Below are positions 32,281 to 39,868 of a stretch of DNA of 64,000 nucleotides, one piece after another. Origin of the DNA: G965197715 sp965247615 (GTDB taxonomy: Bacteria; Chloroflexota; Dehalococcoidia; Lucifugimonadales; UBA1127). Location: NCBI GenBank assembly GCA_965247615.1, contig OZ252022.1:1860001-1924000 (forward strand), in the 5' to 3' direction. The notes beneath the pieces were generated by a model. That model was given only the letters and a program-made list of their open reading frames with translations. It did not search any database and was not told the DNA's origin. How positions within the stretch are numbered: position 1 is the stretch's first letter; the number at the start of each line of letters is the position of its first letter. A program made the position numbers and the translations under genes.

Positions 32281-32734
32281 GAGTCCAGGCCCGCGTTAAA
32301 GGTGTAGAAGGAATGGTACCGGAAATTGCGGTGGCCGGCCACGGAGAGTGAGGCGCCGGCCACCCTCCACCTCTCTCATTTGGTTTGGGAGCCCTCCAGA
32401 AGCGGGGGGATTCACTTCGAGGGGGAAGGTGGGTATATCCATGCTCGGGTGGGATTCATGAAGAGCGGCCACCGGAGCGTACGCGAGGGTCTCTTTGCGT
32501 AATCCAGCGTTCATGATAGACTCTGGGGCGGTTATCGTGCGTGGTGGGTGGTTTCTGGCCAAGAAAAGTGGCAAAAGGCTTGGCGGAGCGGGAGCTGGGA
32601 CGCGGAGCGCATTGAGAGTGTGAAAACTGTAACAACGTGTTAACCCACGCGTAATACGAGCGTAACAACTTTCAGCCATTCTTGAAACCAGTCAGATATA
32701 GCTGGGGAAACCCTCAGCAAAGAATGGAGGAGCG
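32281..32734. other. 454-base gap between divergent MFS and amtB, with regulatory repeats
   Basis: No gene. It contains a 10-bp inverted repeat (GGTGGCCGGC 32330-32339 with GCCGGCCACC 32355-32364) and, nearer amtB, the 11-bp-period array described separately. GATATA (32695-32700) is a possible amtB -10 but has no clear -35, as expected for an activator-dependent promoter. Confidence 0.55.
32629..32666 (+). promoter_or_regulatory. Four-site 11-bp direct repeat array, GlnR-box-like, upstream of amtB
   Basis: The pentamers GTAAC (32629), TTAAC (32640), GTAAT (32651) and GTAAC (32662) recur with an exact 11-base period and 6-base spacers. This spacing is that of OmpR/PhoB-family sites, and the sequence resembles actinobacterial GlnR boxes (gTnAC-n6-GaAAC). 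Its place about 70-105 bases before the ammonium transporter gene suggests control by nitrogen status. No GlnR-like regulator is in the window. Confidence 0.6.
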
Positions 32735-33946
32735 ATGGATACCGGCGATACTGCATGGATGCTCACTGCGTCGGCGTTGGTCTTGCTCATGACGCCAGGG
32801 CTGGCGTTTTTCTATGGTGGGCTGGTCCGAATGAGGAACGTCGTCAGCACCATCATGTACTGCTTCATGGCCATTGCGGTGGTGAGCGTGGTCTGGGTCC
32901 TCTGGGGCTACAGCCTGGCGTTTGGAGAAGGCGGAGCGTTTATCGGGGACCTGTCGTTGCTGGGTCTGACAGGGCTGGACGTGGCGTCGGCGGAGGCGGA
33001 GGACGGGCAGCTGCTGTTCGCGCTGTTCCAGATGATGTTCGCCATCATAACCCCGGCACTGATCACCGGGGCGTTCGTGGAGCGGTTCAAGTTCACGACG
33101 TACCTGATCTTCCTGGTGCTCTGGGTGAGCCTGGTGTACGCACCGATTGCACACTGGGTTTGGGCACCCAACGGCTGGCTGTTCGGGCTGGGTGCGCTGG
33201 ACTTTGCGGGCGGCACGGTGGTGCACCTCAACGCCGGCATGGCAGCCCTGGCGGCTGCAGTCCTGCTGGGGAAGCGCCGGAATCCCGGGGCAGAGCCGCA
33301 CAACGTGCCCTACGTGGTGCTTGGGGCAGCGCTGCTGTGGTTCGGTTGGTTTGGTTTCAACGCGGGCTCCGGGCTCGCGGCGAACGGCCTTGCGGTCAGC
33401 GCGTTCATGGTCACGAACACGGCGGCGGCCACTGCCGCTCTGACGTGGGCCATCCTTTCCCAGATTCAGACGGGTAAGATGAGCGCCGTGGGCGTTGCCA
33501 CCGGCGCGGTGGCGGGTCTGGTGGCGATCACGCCGGCATCGGGATTCGTTGGCGTCATGGGGTCCATCGCCATCGGTTTCGGGGCCGGGGTGCTGTGCTA
33601 CGGGGCGGTGCTGCTCCGCTCGAAGACGGGGATTGACGACGCGCTGGACGTGTTCGCGGTCCACGGCATTGGCGGCGCATGGGGCGCCTTGGCCACTGGG
33701 ATCTTCGCTGTCGCAGCGATCGGTGGGACACCGGGGGCGATTGAAGGCAACGCCAGCCAGATGGTCACGCAAATCGTTGCAGTGCTATCCACGATGGCGT
33801 ACTCCCTAGTCGCCACTCTGATCATCCTCAAGGTCCTGGACCTCATACCGGGGCTCGGACTTCGGGCAAAGGACAGCGATGAGGACCAAGGCCTCGACAT
33901 CTCGTCCCACGGCGAGCGCGCATTCGTGAGCGACGGCGCGGACTAA
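32735..33946 (+). CDS. amtB: Ammonium transporter (Amt/MEP/Rh family)
   Basis: This channel conducts ammonia/ammonium across the membrane. It has 403 residues and eleven predicted spans. FYGGLVRMRNVVSTIMYCFM is a family opener. The twin pore histidines are in DFAGGTVVHLNAGMAALAAA and VFAVHGIGGAWGALATGIFA. WFGWFGFNAGSGLAANGLAV is a conserved span-5 region. ATG 32735 follows GGAG. The gene is 66 bases upstream of a P-II gene, which normally blocks AmtB when nitrogen is plentiful, and both lie behind the 11-bp array. Confidence 0.97.
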   Translation: MDTGDTAWMLTASALVLLMTPGLAFFYGGLVRMRNVVSTIMYCFMAIAVVSVVWVLWGYSLAFGEGGAFIGDLSLLGLTGLDVASAEAEDGQLLFALFQMMFAIITPALITGAFVERFKFTTYLIFLVLWVSLVYAPIAHWVWAPNGWLFGLGALDFAGGTVVHLNAGMAALAAAVLLGKRRNPGAEPHNVPYVVLGAALLWFGWFGFNAGSGLAANGLAVSAFMVTNTAAATAALTWAILSQIQTGKMSAVGVATGAVAGLVAITPASGFVGVMGSIAIGFGAGVLCYGAVLLRSKTGIDDALDVFAVHGIGGAWGALATGIFAVAAIGGTPGAIEGNASQMVTQIVAVLSTMAYSLVATLIILKVLDLIPGLGLRAKDSDEDQGLDISSHGERAFVSDGAD

Positions 33947-34011
33947 CGGGCGAGGTCCCAGCCAGTGTTTCGTTCGGTGACGGGCAGACCTGAGGAGAAA
34001 GGGAGGACACC

Positions 34012-34365
34012 ATGATCAGTATAGAAGCTGTGGTACGGCCCGAACGTGTGGGCCAGGTCACGGATGCGCTGTTGGCTGCCGGTTGCTCTGGGTTCTACTA
34101 CTACAACGTGACGGGGCAGGGCCAGCAGCGGGGGGTTGAGGTGATAGTTGGCCGCGCCGGCCAGGTAGCGACTCGATCGTCGCTGCCCAAGACCATCATC
34201 CGCACGGTGGTGCGTGACGACATGCAGGAAGCTGTCGTCGCGGCGATTGTCGAGGCGGCAAGGAGCCCGGGTGAAGGCGTGATCGGCGACGGGAAGATCT
34301 TCGTATCGCCGGTTGCCAGCGTCATCCGCGTGCGAACGGGCGAGAGGGACGACATGGCCATCTAG
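34012..34365 (+). CDS. glnB: P-II family nitrogen regulatory protein
   Basis: The protein has 117 residues, the normal P-II size. N-terminal MISIEAVVRPERVGQVTDAL and C-terminal IGDGKIFVSPVASVIRVRTG, the usual signature 'GDGKIFV.PV...IRIRTGE', are intact. The T-loop region reads TGQGQQRGVEVIVGRAGQVA, then TRSSLPKTIIRTVV, where the usual uridylylated Tyr51 is not present. Thus regulation is probably by ATP/ADP/2-oxoglutarate binding rather than uridylylation. Ser residues in the loop (TRSS) might be modified instead, as in cyanobacteria, but this is not shown. A strong AGGGAGGA ribosome site precedes it, and a terminator follows. Confidence 0.93.
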   Translation: MISIEAVVRPERVGQVTDALLAAGCSGFYYYNVTGQGQQRGVEVIVGRAGQVATRSSLPKTIIRTVVRDDMQEAVVAAIVEAARSPGEGVIGDGKIFVSPVASVIRVRTGERDDMAI

Positions 34366-34406
34366 GCCCGGGCCTGAGCAAGGCCTACAGGACCAGCAGG
34401 GAAGAT

Positions 34407-34441
34407 AAGGGGTGTGCGCGCTGTTGGCGCTCACACCCCTT
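34407..34441. terminator. Bidirectional terminator between glnB and rnb
   Basis: AAGGGGTGTG (34407-34416) and CACACCCCTT (34432-34441) form a 10-bp stem with further GCGC pairing in the loop. It lies between convergent genes, 42 bases after glnB, with short T-rich sequence on both sides. Confidence 0.8.
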
Positions 34442-34499
34442 CTTGCGGGCTAGCTCCGCGACACTACCCGCGAGGAGCGGGGACAGTCCATCGCCGAGG

Positions 34500-36479
34500 C
34501 TATGCTTCGGCGGCTACCTGGGTGACAGCGGCGGCCAGTCGCCAGAGGTCCACCTCCTGGAGCCGCATGGTCACGACATCGCCAGGCGCGGCGGGCTGGG
34601 TCATGTAGAGGTTGGCGCGGAAGGGGAACTGGCGCAGCTCCACGAGCGCCTCTCGGCCCCGCAGGTCCAGCACGACTCCCTCAAGCAGTCCACCCGCGAA
34701 GGGCTCCAGGTACTTGAGCAGCCAGTGCCGCTTGCGGTCCTCTTCCACGCGGCCCAGCTCCCGGAGTTGACCCTCGGCCTCAAACAGGAGCTGGGCCATG
34801 GTCTCCCCGTCGTAGCACGGCTCACCTTCCACAAGAACGCGCATAATCTGGCGCTGCATGACGAGATCCAGATACCGCCTGAGGGGGGAGGTGCACTGAA
34901 GGTAGACCGGAACGGCCAAGAGGGCTTGGGGCCGCGGCTCCAAGGCCAGGCTGGAGGGCCTGAGCCGCCGCATGACCTGATAGCCCCAGACCTCCGGGCT
35001 GGAGATGCTCTCCAGGTCCGTTATGTCGACTTGCTCCTGGGTGCGGTAGATAGCGGGGATGGCCCGGTCGCGGCAGAACTCGGCCATGAGGCGATTGGCC
35101 AGCACCATGAACTCGGCCACGAGCATGCGGGCGGGGGTAGGGGAATAGGCGCCGACGCTGATCTCATTGTGGGCGTCCACCTGCACCTTGAGCTGGGGGC
35201 GGTTCAGATCCAGAGCGCCGGCGGCCTGCCTCTTGCCCCGGAGATGCCGCGCGACGCGGTCGAGAGTCCGCAGGAGCGGACCGTTGGGCGCCTCGTGTCC
35301 AGCCAGGACGGCATCCACGTCTTCATAGGAGAGGCGAGCGCGGCTGCGGACCAGGGACGGGACCAATTCCCAGTCAAGGATGGCGAGGTCGCGGTCCAGG
35401 CGGACGAGGAGACTGAGAGCGAGGCGCGGAGACCCAAGACATAGGCTTCCCAGCTCCGTGGAGAGACGCGGGGGCAGCATGGGAATGGTCTGCTCGGGGA
35501 GGTAGATGGAGAGCAGCCGCCGGGCCGCTTCCGCGTCGATGGATCCGCCGGGGACCACGAGGGCGGTGGCGTCGGCGATGTGTATGCCGAGTAGATGCCC
35601 CTGCGGGGCCGACTGGAGGGAGAGGCCGTCGTCCATGTCGACGGTGGACGCCTCATCCACGGTGACGACCTCCAGGTCCATGAGGTCGCGGCGGCGACTG
35701 TCAGACAATGCGTCTTGGATGGAGACTCCCTCGGCAGCTTGCAGCACCTCCGGGGAGAACTCCCTAGGAATACCCTTGCGGTAGAGCTCCAGGGGCTCGT
35801 CCTCATGGAAGACGCCGCGCTGGACGAGGAGATCGAAGGCGAGGCGGCGCCAGTCCGACGCGCCGGGCTGGATCTCGCGCAAGAGCCTGCGGGCCGTGCG
35901 GGCAGAGGCGTGGCCTTCTCCGAAAATGGCGAACTGCCTGAGACCCTCCAGCCACTCCTGCTGGCGGTTGGTCCAGGTATCCATGGTTTCCGTGTCGGAG
36001 AGCCAGGCCAGGAACGCCGCTTCGTCCGCGCCGGCCTCCTGCTCCTGCGTGCGCTGCCAGAGGAGCGCCTCGACCTCCGCGCGAGGACGGGGCACAAAGG
36101 CGGCGCCGCGGCGGAGGAAGTGTGTGGACTCGATGCTGAGGTGGGCCTGAAGAGCGGTCCTGCGGAGGGGATCGCTGGAGGGGCCCCAGTAGAGGGACGA
36201 GAGGTCGTCTAGGGACAGCTGGTTCCCGTCCTCCTCTGCCAGGTCCCAGACCTCTGACAAATCGAGACTCAGCATCAGGGCTTCGCATTCCCGGCGCCAC
36301 GCGGGGAACGCCTCCGCGCGCACGAACACGTCGGTTTCCAGGACCACCTGATGGGGGTTGATGCGGACGACGCGGTCCGGGGCGAGGGAAACCTGGAGCT
36401 TACCGGGCGGCCCCGCGACGTAGCGGCCGAGGAGGAATTCGCCATGGCGGCGGAAGAGAATGACCTCGCCGTCCTTCAT
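34500..36479 (-). CDS. RNase II/RNase R (RNB) family 3'-5' exoribonuclease
   Basis: This 659-residue protein degrades RNA processively. The N-terminal region (MKDGEVILFRRHGEFLLGRY) is unlike E. coli cold-shock domains and resembles cyanobacterial/plastid type RNB proteins. The RNB catalytic block is VTVDEASTVDMDDGLSLQS, with the Asp residues that bind metal. It continues to the family hallmark SPLRRYLDLVMQRQIMRVL. A C-terminal S1 domain is seen in LLEGVVLDLRGREALVELRQ. ATG 36479 has GGAG upstream. It overlaps a possible upstream 55-codon frame in an ATGA configuration. Confidence 0.9.
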   Translation of the reverse strand: MKDGEVILFRRHGEFLLGRYVAGPPGKLQVSLAPDRVVRINPHQVVLETDVFVRAEAFPAWRRECEALMLSLDLSEVWDLAEEDGNQLSLDDLSSLYWGPSSDPLRRTALQAHLSIESTHFLRRGAAFVPRPRAEVEALLWQRTQEQEAGADEAAFLAWLSDTETMDTWTNRQQEWLEGLRQFAIFGEGHASARTARRLLREIQPGASDWRRLAFDLLVQRGVFHEDEPLELYRKGIPREFSPEVLQAAEGVSIQDALSDSRRRDLMDLEVVTVDEASTVDMDDGLSLQSAPQGHLLGIHIADATALVVPGGSIDAEAARRLLSIYLPEQTIPMLPPRLSTELGSLCLGSPRLALSLLVRLDRDLAILDWELVPSLVRSRARLSYEDVDAVLAGHEAPNGPLLRTLDRVARHLRGKRQAAGALDLNRPQLKVQVDAHNEISVGAYSPTPARMLVAEFMVLANRLMAEFCRDRAIPAIYRTQEQVDITDLESISSPEVWGYQVMRRLRPSSLALEPRPQALLAVPVYLQCTSPLRRYLDLVMQRQIMRVLVEGEPCYDGETMAQLLFEAEGQLRELGRVEEDRKRHWLLKYLEPFAGGLLEGVVLDLRGREALVELRQFPFRANLYMTQPAAPGDVVTMRLQEVDLWRLAAAVTQVAAEA

Positions 36480-36736
36480 GTTTCTCCAGTGGGTTGGCTG
36501 GGGGCTCCGGGGACCGGGGGGCGAAGCAGGCTAGGAACAGTCTGAACACTCCCGGGGCCGCGGCACAGCCCCGCCACGCGGTCGACAGCCGCCGGTCCCA
36601 GCGCGACCGAGGCTCGGCCCGCCCCGTCCGGCAGCAGGGACATTTGATTGTTTTCCTTCGGTTGATTGTCGTCGTGTTTTTTTTCGGAGATTCTGAACCT
36701 GGAAAAGTGGAAAAGGGGTGATTGTTTTCTTCGTGA

Positions 36737-36825
36737 GGTCGCTGGCGCGACGGCCTTGTAGGGGAGGGTGGCGGGGTCGCCACGGCGGGGGGGTGCCGGA
36801 ATGACGGTTGTGCAATGGTCTCCTT
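36737..36825 (+). repeat. Repeat families B and A, copy 3
   Basis: B core GGTCGCTGGCGCGACGGCC (36737-36755) is followed by the A half GGAATGACGGTTGTGCAATG near 36798 and GTCTCC. Confidence 0.65.
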
Positions 36826-36886
36826 GTGCGGGCCTGTTACAGGGATGGTAGGGCATACGTTCTGTACGGGCAACGGGCTGCTGGCA

Positions 36887-37020
36887 GGTCGCTGCGCGAC
36901 GGCCACGTTGGGCGTAGACGCAGGATGAGTGGGCCCACCACCCGCGACCCTGCCCCGCCCCTGGCTTCCCGTCTGCGTGGCAATGACAGTTGTGCAAAGG
37001 TCTCCGAAAGCGGGGATCCC
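36887..37020 (+). repeat. Repeat families B and A, copy 4
   Basis: B core GGTCGCTGCGCGACGGCC (from 36887) is followed by a degenerate A half GGCAATGACAGTTGTGCAAA with GGTCTCC (about 36979-37006). It is a tandem relative of copy 3. Confidence 0.65.
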
Positions 37021-37199
37021 TCTATCGGCGCACTCGATGGGTCCATGGCAAGCCGGTCGCCGAGAATCTCCGCCGTGTTGTTCAGACTGTTCCCAGTGTA
37101 CCCCATAGACGCCCGGCGGACGGCCCGGGGGTGGCTCCCGCCGCCGCGGATTGTGATATCCTGTTCGGCGCACTTACATCGACTGTGGGAGGTGCGCCC

Positions 37200-37979
37200 G
37201 TGGCGAGGCTAACCGTTGCGGATTTGCAGCAGATGAAACAGGATGGGAGAAAGATTGCCGCGGCGGTGGTCTACGAGTATCAGATGACCCGTATCTGTGA
37301 GCGCGCGGGGGTGGACCTGCTGTCGGTGGGGGACAGCCTGGGACGGAACGTCCTGGGCCAGGAGGACGTGGACGAGTGCACGGTGGACGACATGATACCC
37401 TTCGCCAGGGCCGTCGTCCGGGGCCGGGAGCGGGCGATGGTGAGCGTGGACATGCCCACGACGCCCTCCAGGGGCGGGCCGGCGGAGGTTGGCAGGGCGG
37501 CCAAGCGCTTCAAGGACGAGGCCGGGGTCGACATGACCAAGATCGACATCCGGACGCGGGAAGAGGAGCTGTTCGATGGAGTCCACGCGGTGATAGAGGC
37601 AGGCCTGGAGGTGTACCCTCAGATTGGCTTTCCGACGCAGGGCGCAAACCGGGGGGTGCAGAGCGGGCCGGAGGTCCACGCCCACGTCATGAAGTGGGCC
37701 CACGCCATCGAGGAGGCCGGGGCGGCGCTCATCGACCTGACCAACGTGCCCCCGGATATCTACGAGGACGTCTGCAAGAGCCTGCGGATACCGGTCATCG
37801 GGGGGCAGGCGCCTGCCCAGGCGGACGGGAAGATCCAGGTGGCCGTGAACGGCGTGGGCTACTTCGCGCATACGATCGACCGGACAGACGGGCGGCCCAA
37901 CGCTGCGAAGTACATGTTCGACGTTATGCAGGGTCTCATCGACAGCATTCACGCGGGGAAGTGGAACACAGGCCAGTAG
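37200..37979 (+). CDS. PanB-like (3-methyl-2-oxobutanoate hydroxymethyltransferase family) protein
   Basis: The 259-residue protein starts at GTG 37200 with GGGAGG upstream. ERAGVDLLSVGDSLGRNVLG and TVDDMIPFARAVVRGRERAM follow the PanB metal-site and loop pattern (usual form VGDSLGMV.LG), and EVYPQIGFPTQG resembles the H-x-G-L-x-P-Q loop. The opening AAVVYEYQMTR differs from the usual T.YD.P. segment. PanB makes ketopantoate for coenzyme A. Here the pairing with a LigB-type ring-cleavage gene 23 bases downstream suggests a paralog, perhaps an aldolase for a pathway intermediate. That role is inference, and a genuine panB cannot be excluded. Confidence 0.75.
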   Translation: MARLTVADLQQMKQDGRKIAAAVVYEYQMTRICERAGVDLLSVGDSLGRNVLGQEDVDECTVDDMIPFARAVVRGRERAMVSVDMPTTPSRGGPAEVGRAAKRFKDEAGVDMTKIDIRTREEELFDGVHAVIEAGLEVYPQIGFPTQGANRGVQSGPEVHAHVMKWAHAIEEAGAALIDLTNVPPDIYEDVCKSLRIPVIGGQAPAQADGKIQVAVNGVGYFAHTIDRTDGRPNAAKYMFDVMQGLIDSIHAGKWNTGQ

Positions 37980-38002
37980 CTGAAAGCGGCAGGAGGTGAC
38001 GC

Positions 38003-38971
38003 ATGGCGGAGATCGTACTAGGGTTCGCAAGCTCCCACGGACCAACGATGAACACGCCACCGGAGCGGTGGGAGGAGCTGGGACTGAAGGACCAGGAGGA
38101 CCCGCGCTTCGACTACGAGGAGGCGCGGCGGAACACGATACCCCACATCGCGCAAGAGGTAACGCTGGACAAGTTCCGGGAGCGGTACGACGCGGTGCAG
38201 CGCGGCATATATGCGCTGACGGAGATCCTGCATGAGGCTGCGCCGGACGTGGTGGCGGTGTTCAGCAACCCGCACGGCGGGGTGGCGGTGGACCTGATGC
38301 AGCCCACCTTTGGGGTGCATCTGAATGACGCCCCTCCGTCGACGGAGGGGCCGCGGCGAGGTCCGGCGCCGGAGACCTCGCGGGACAAGGCGTCACGGCC
38401 CGTGTCCAGTCGGGACAGCGTCCAGTACCCCACGGACGGCGACTTTGCGCACCACCTCATGGAAGGGCTGATCGAAGAGGGGATCGACGTAGCCGCCAAC
38501 TTCCAGTCGCGCCCCGGATCGGACCTCGACAGCGCCTACAACCTACTCTTCCAGCAGTTTGATCGGGACGTGACGATCCCGTACGTGCCCCTGCTGGTCA
38601 GCCGCTACCTGCCCAACCAGGCTACGCCGCGGCGCGCGTATGAGTTCGGCCAAGCCGTGCGGCGTGTCATCGAGCGGTGGGACAGCGACAAGCGGATAGC
38701 GGTGATGGGATCGGGTGGACTCAGCCACCAGATCATCGACGAGGAGCTGGACCACACGGTCATCGAGGCCCTGGAGAACGGGGATACGGAGGTCCTTTTC
38801 TCCATCGACCGCCAGCGCCTCAACCGTGCGCCGGGTACGCCGGAGATCCTCAACTGGCTGGCCTGCGCGGGGGCCATGTCGCCCAAGACGATGACGCTCA
38901 TCGACTACGTCCCCTGCTACCGCTCGCTTGCGGGCACGGGGCACGGCAACACATTCGGGTACTGGCGCTAG
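38003..38971 (+). CDS. LigB-type extradiol ring-cleavage dioxygenase, catalytic subunit
   Basis: This 322-residue protein belongs to the class III extradiol dioxygenases, which open catechol-type rings with non-haem Fe(II). The metal and active-site His are seen at the N-terminus (LGFASSHGPTMNTP), in VVAVFSNPHGGVAVDLMQPT and in MGSGGLSHQIIDEELDH, and a C-terminal ATGHG-like block reads LAGTGHGNTFGYW. A stretch from about residue 108 to 137 (NDAPPSTEGPRRGPAP...) is low-complexity, and its DNA forms three successive palindromes; it looks inserted. ATG 38003 follows AGGAGGTGACGC. It is co-transcribed with the PanB-like gene. The substrate is unknown; protocatechuate-like or a substituted catechol are options. 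Confidence 0.88.
   Translation: MAEIVLGFASSHGPTMNTPPERWEELGLKDQEDPRFDYEEARRNTIPHIAQEVTLDKFRERYDAVQRGIYALTEILHEAAPDVVAVFSNPHGGVAVDLMQPTFGVHLNDAPPSTEGPRRGPAPETSRDKASRPVSSRDSVQYPTDGDFAHHLMEGLIEEGIDVAANFQSRPGSDLDSAYNLLFQQFDRDVTIPYVPLLVSRYLPNQATPRRAYEFGQAVRRVIERWDSDKRIAVMGSGGLSHQIIDEELDHTVIEALENGDTEVLFSIDRQRLNRAPGTPEILNWLACAGAMSPKTMTLIDYVPCYRSLAGTGHGNTFGYWR
38331..38407. repeat. Palindromic in-frame segment inside the LigB gene
   Basis: CCCCTCCGTCGACGGAGGGG (38331-38350) is a perfect 20-bp palindrome. GCGAGGTC (38356-38363) with GACCTCGC (38374-38381) forms an 8-bp hairpin around CGGCGCCG. GGACA (38383) and TGTCC (38403) form a third, weaker one. The segment codes for the low-complexity loop of the protein. 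Confidence 0.6.
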
Positions 38972-39016
38972 AGCGGGGCCGGTCCAGGCGTCGGCGTCCC
39001 GGGTCTGTGCGGCGGC

Positions 39017-39805
39017 CTACGCGGGGACGTAGCGCGAGATGAACAGGGCCATGGCGTCCGTCACGGCGTCGGCGAAGCTGGGATCGCGGTCGAAAACGTG
39101 GTCCTGGCCTGCGTAGAGGTGCAAGTCGACGGGAACGCCCGCGCGCTCCAAGGCTTCATGCATGCGCATGGTCGAAGCGTGGGGCACCTGCTGATCCGCC
39201 GTACCGTGGACGAGCATGGTCGGGGGGAAGCGCGGGCTCACGTGGTGGATGGGACTCGCGGCTTCCAGCATTTCACGAGAGGGGTGGGGGCCAACCAGCT
39301 TCTCGCGCGCGGGGTCTCCGCCCCAACCGGTCATGTCGGTAACCGGGTACATAGCGACGACGGCAGCTACATGGCTGCTGACGCTCGGGGTCGTCCCGGC
39401 GGCGCCCTGGAACTCGGGGACTTCCGGGGCGCCACCGGCCAGCAGGGCGAGCAGCCCACCAGCCGAGGCGCCGCCAAGGACGATGCGCTCCGGGTCGATG
39501 CCCAGCTCCGCGCTGTTGGCTCGGACCCAGCGAATGAGGGAGTTGGCGTCCTGAACTTGCGCAGGCCAGGGGACCTCGTCCATGACCCTGTATTCTCCCG
39601 CCACGAACACGCAGCCCTTCTCCGCCATGCGGACGGCGTACCGCTCCCTGAGGCCGGCCCTATTGGCGACACGAAAGCCGCCGCCGGGCAGAAATAGGAA
39701 GCATGTTGTTGCGCCGCCTCGAGTAGGGCGGAATATGTCAACTTGCAGCTCACGCTGGGGCAGCCTGGCCACGGCTACGTTTTCGTCGATCGTTATGTCA
39801 GTCAC
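39017..39805 (-). CDS. Alpha/beta hydrolase (HSL/carboxylesterase-like)
   Basis: The 262-residue protein opens with MTDITIDENVAVARLPQREL; GTG 39805 follows GGGAGG. TCFLFLPGGGFRVANRAG is the oxyanion-hole HGGG-type loop (LPGGG), and IVLGGASAGGLLALLAGG the GxSxG nucleophile. The acid and His are in LVHGTADQQVPHAST and LHLYAGQDHVFDRDPSFAD. So the triad Ser-Asp-His looks complete. Such enzymes hydrolyse esters, lactones or ring-fission products. It is on the same strand as the downstream-lying... upstream ThDP gene, 64 bases away, and convergent with ligB. Confidence 0.88.
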   Translation of the reverse strand: MTDITIDENVAVARLPQRELQVDIFRPTRGGATTCFLFLPGGGFRVANRAGLRERYAVRMAEKGCVFVAGEYRVMDEVPWPAQVQDANSLIRWVRANSAELGIDPERIVLGGASAGGLLALLAGGAPEVPEFQGAAGTTPSVSSHVAAVVAMYPVTDMTGWGGDPAREKLVGPHPSREMLEAASPIHHVSPRFPPTMLVHGTADQQVPHASTMRMHEALERAGVPVDLHLYAGQDHVFDRDPSFADAVTDAMALFISRYVPA

Positions 39806-39868
39806 AAGATTTCCTCCCGGTGTCTTCCGGGCGCGGCGTTGGCCCTGGTTTATCGCGGGGCGCGCCGC

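Larger units (their letters stand above)
36480..37199. other. 720-base gap with repeats and a possible leader ORF
   Basis: No firm gene. On the minus strand a 55-codon frame (36476-36643, MSLLPDGAGRASVALG...) ends exactly on the rnb start as ATGA, so it may be a leader peptide or chance. An AT-rich patch (36640-36730) may be the rnb promoter. From 36737 to about 37030 there are two family B copies and two partial family A copies. The remaining sequence up to the PanB-like gene shows nothing recognisable. Confidence 0.5.
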
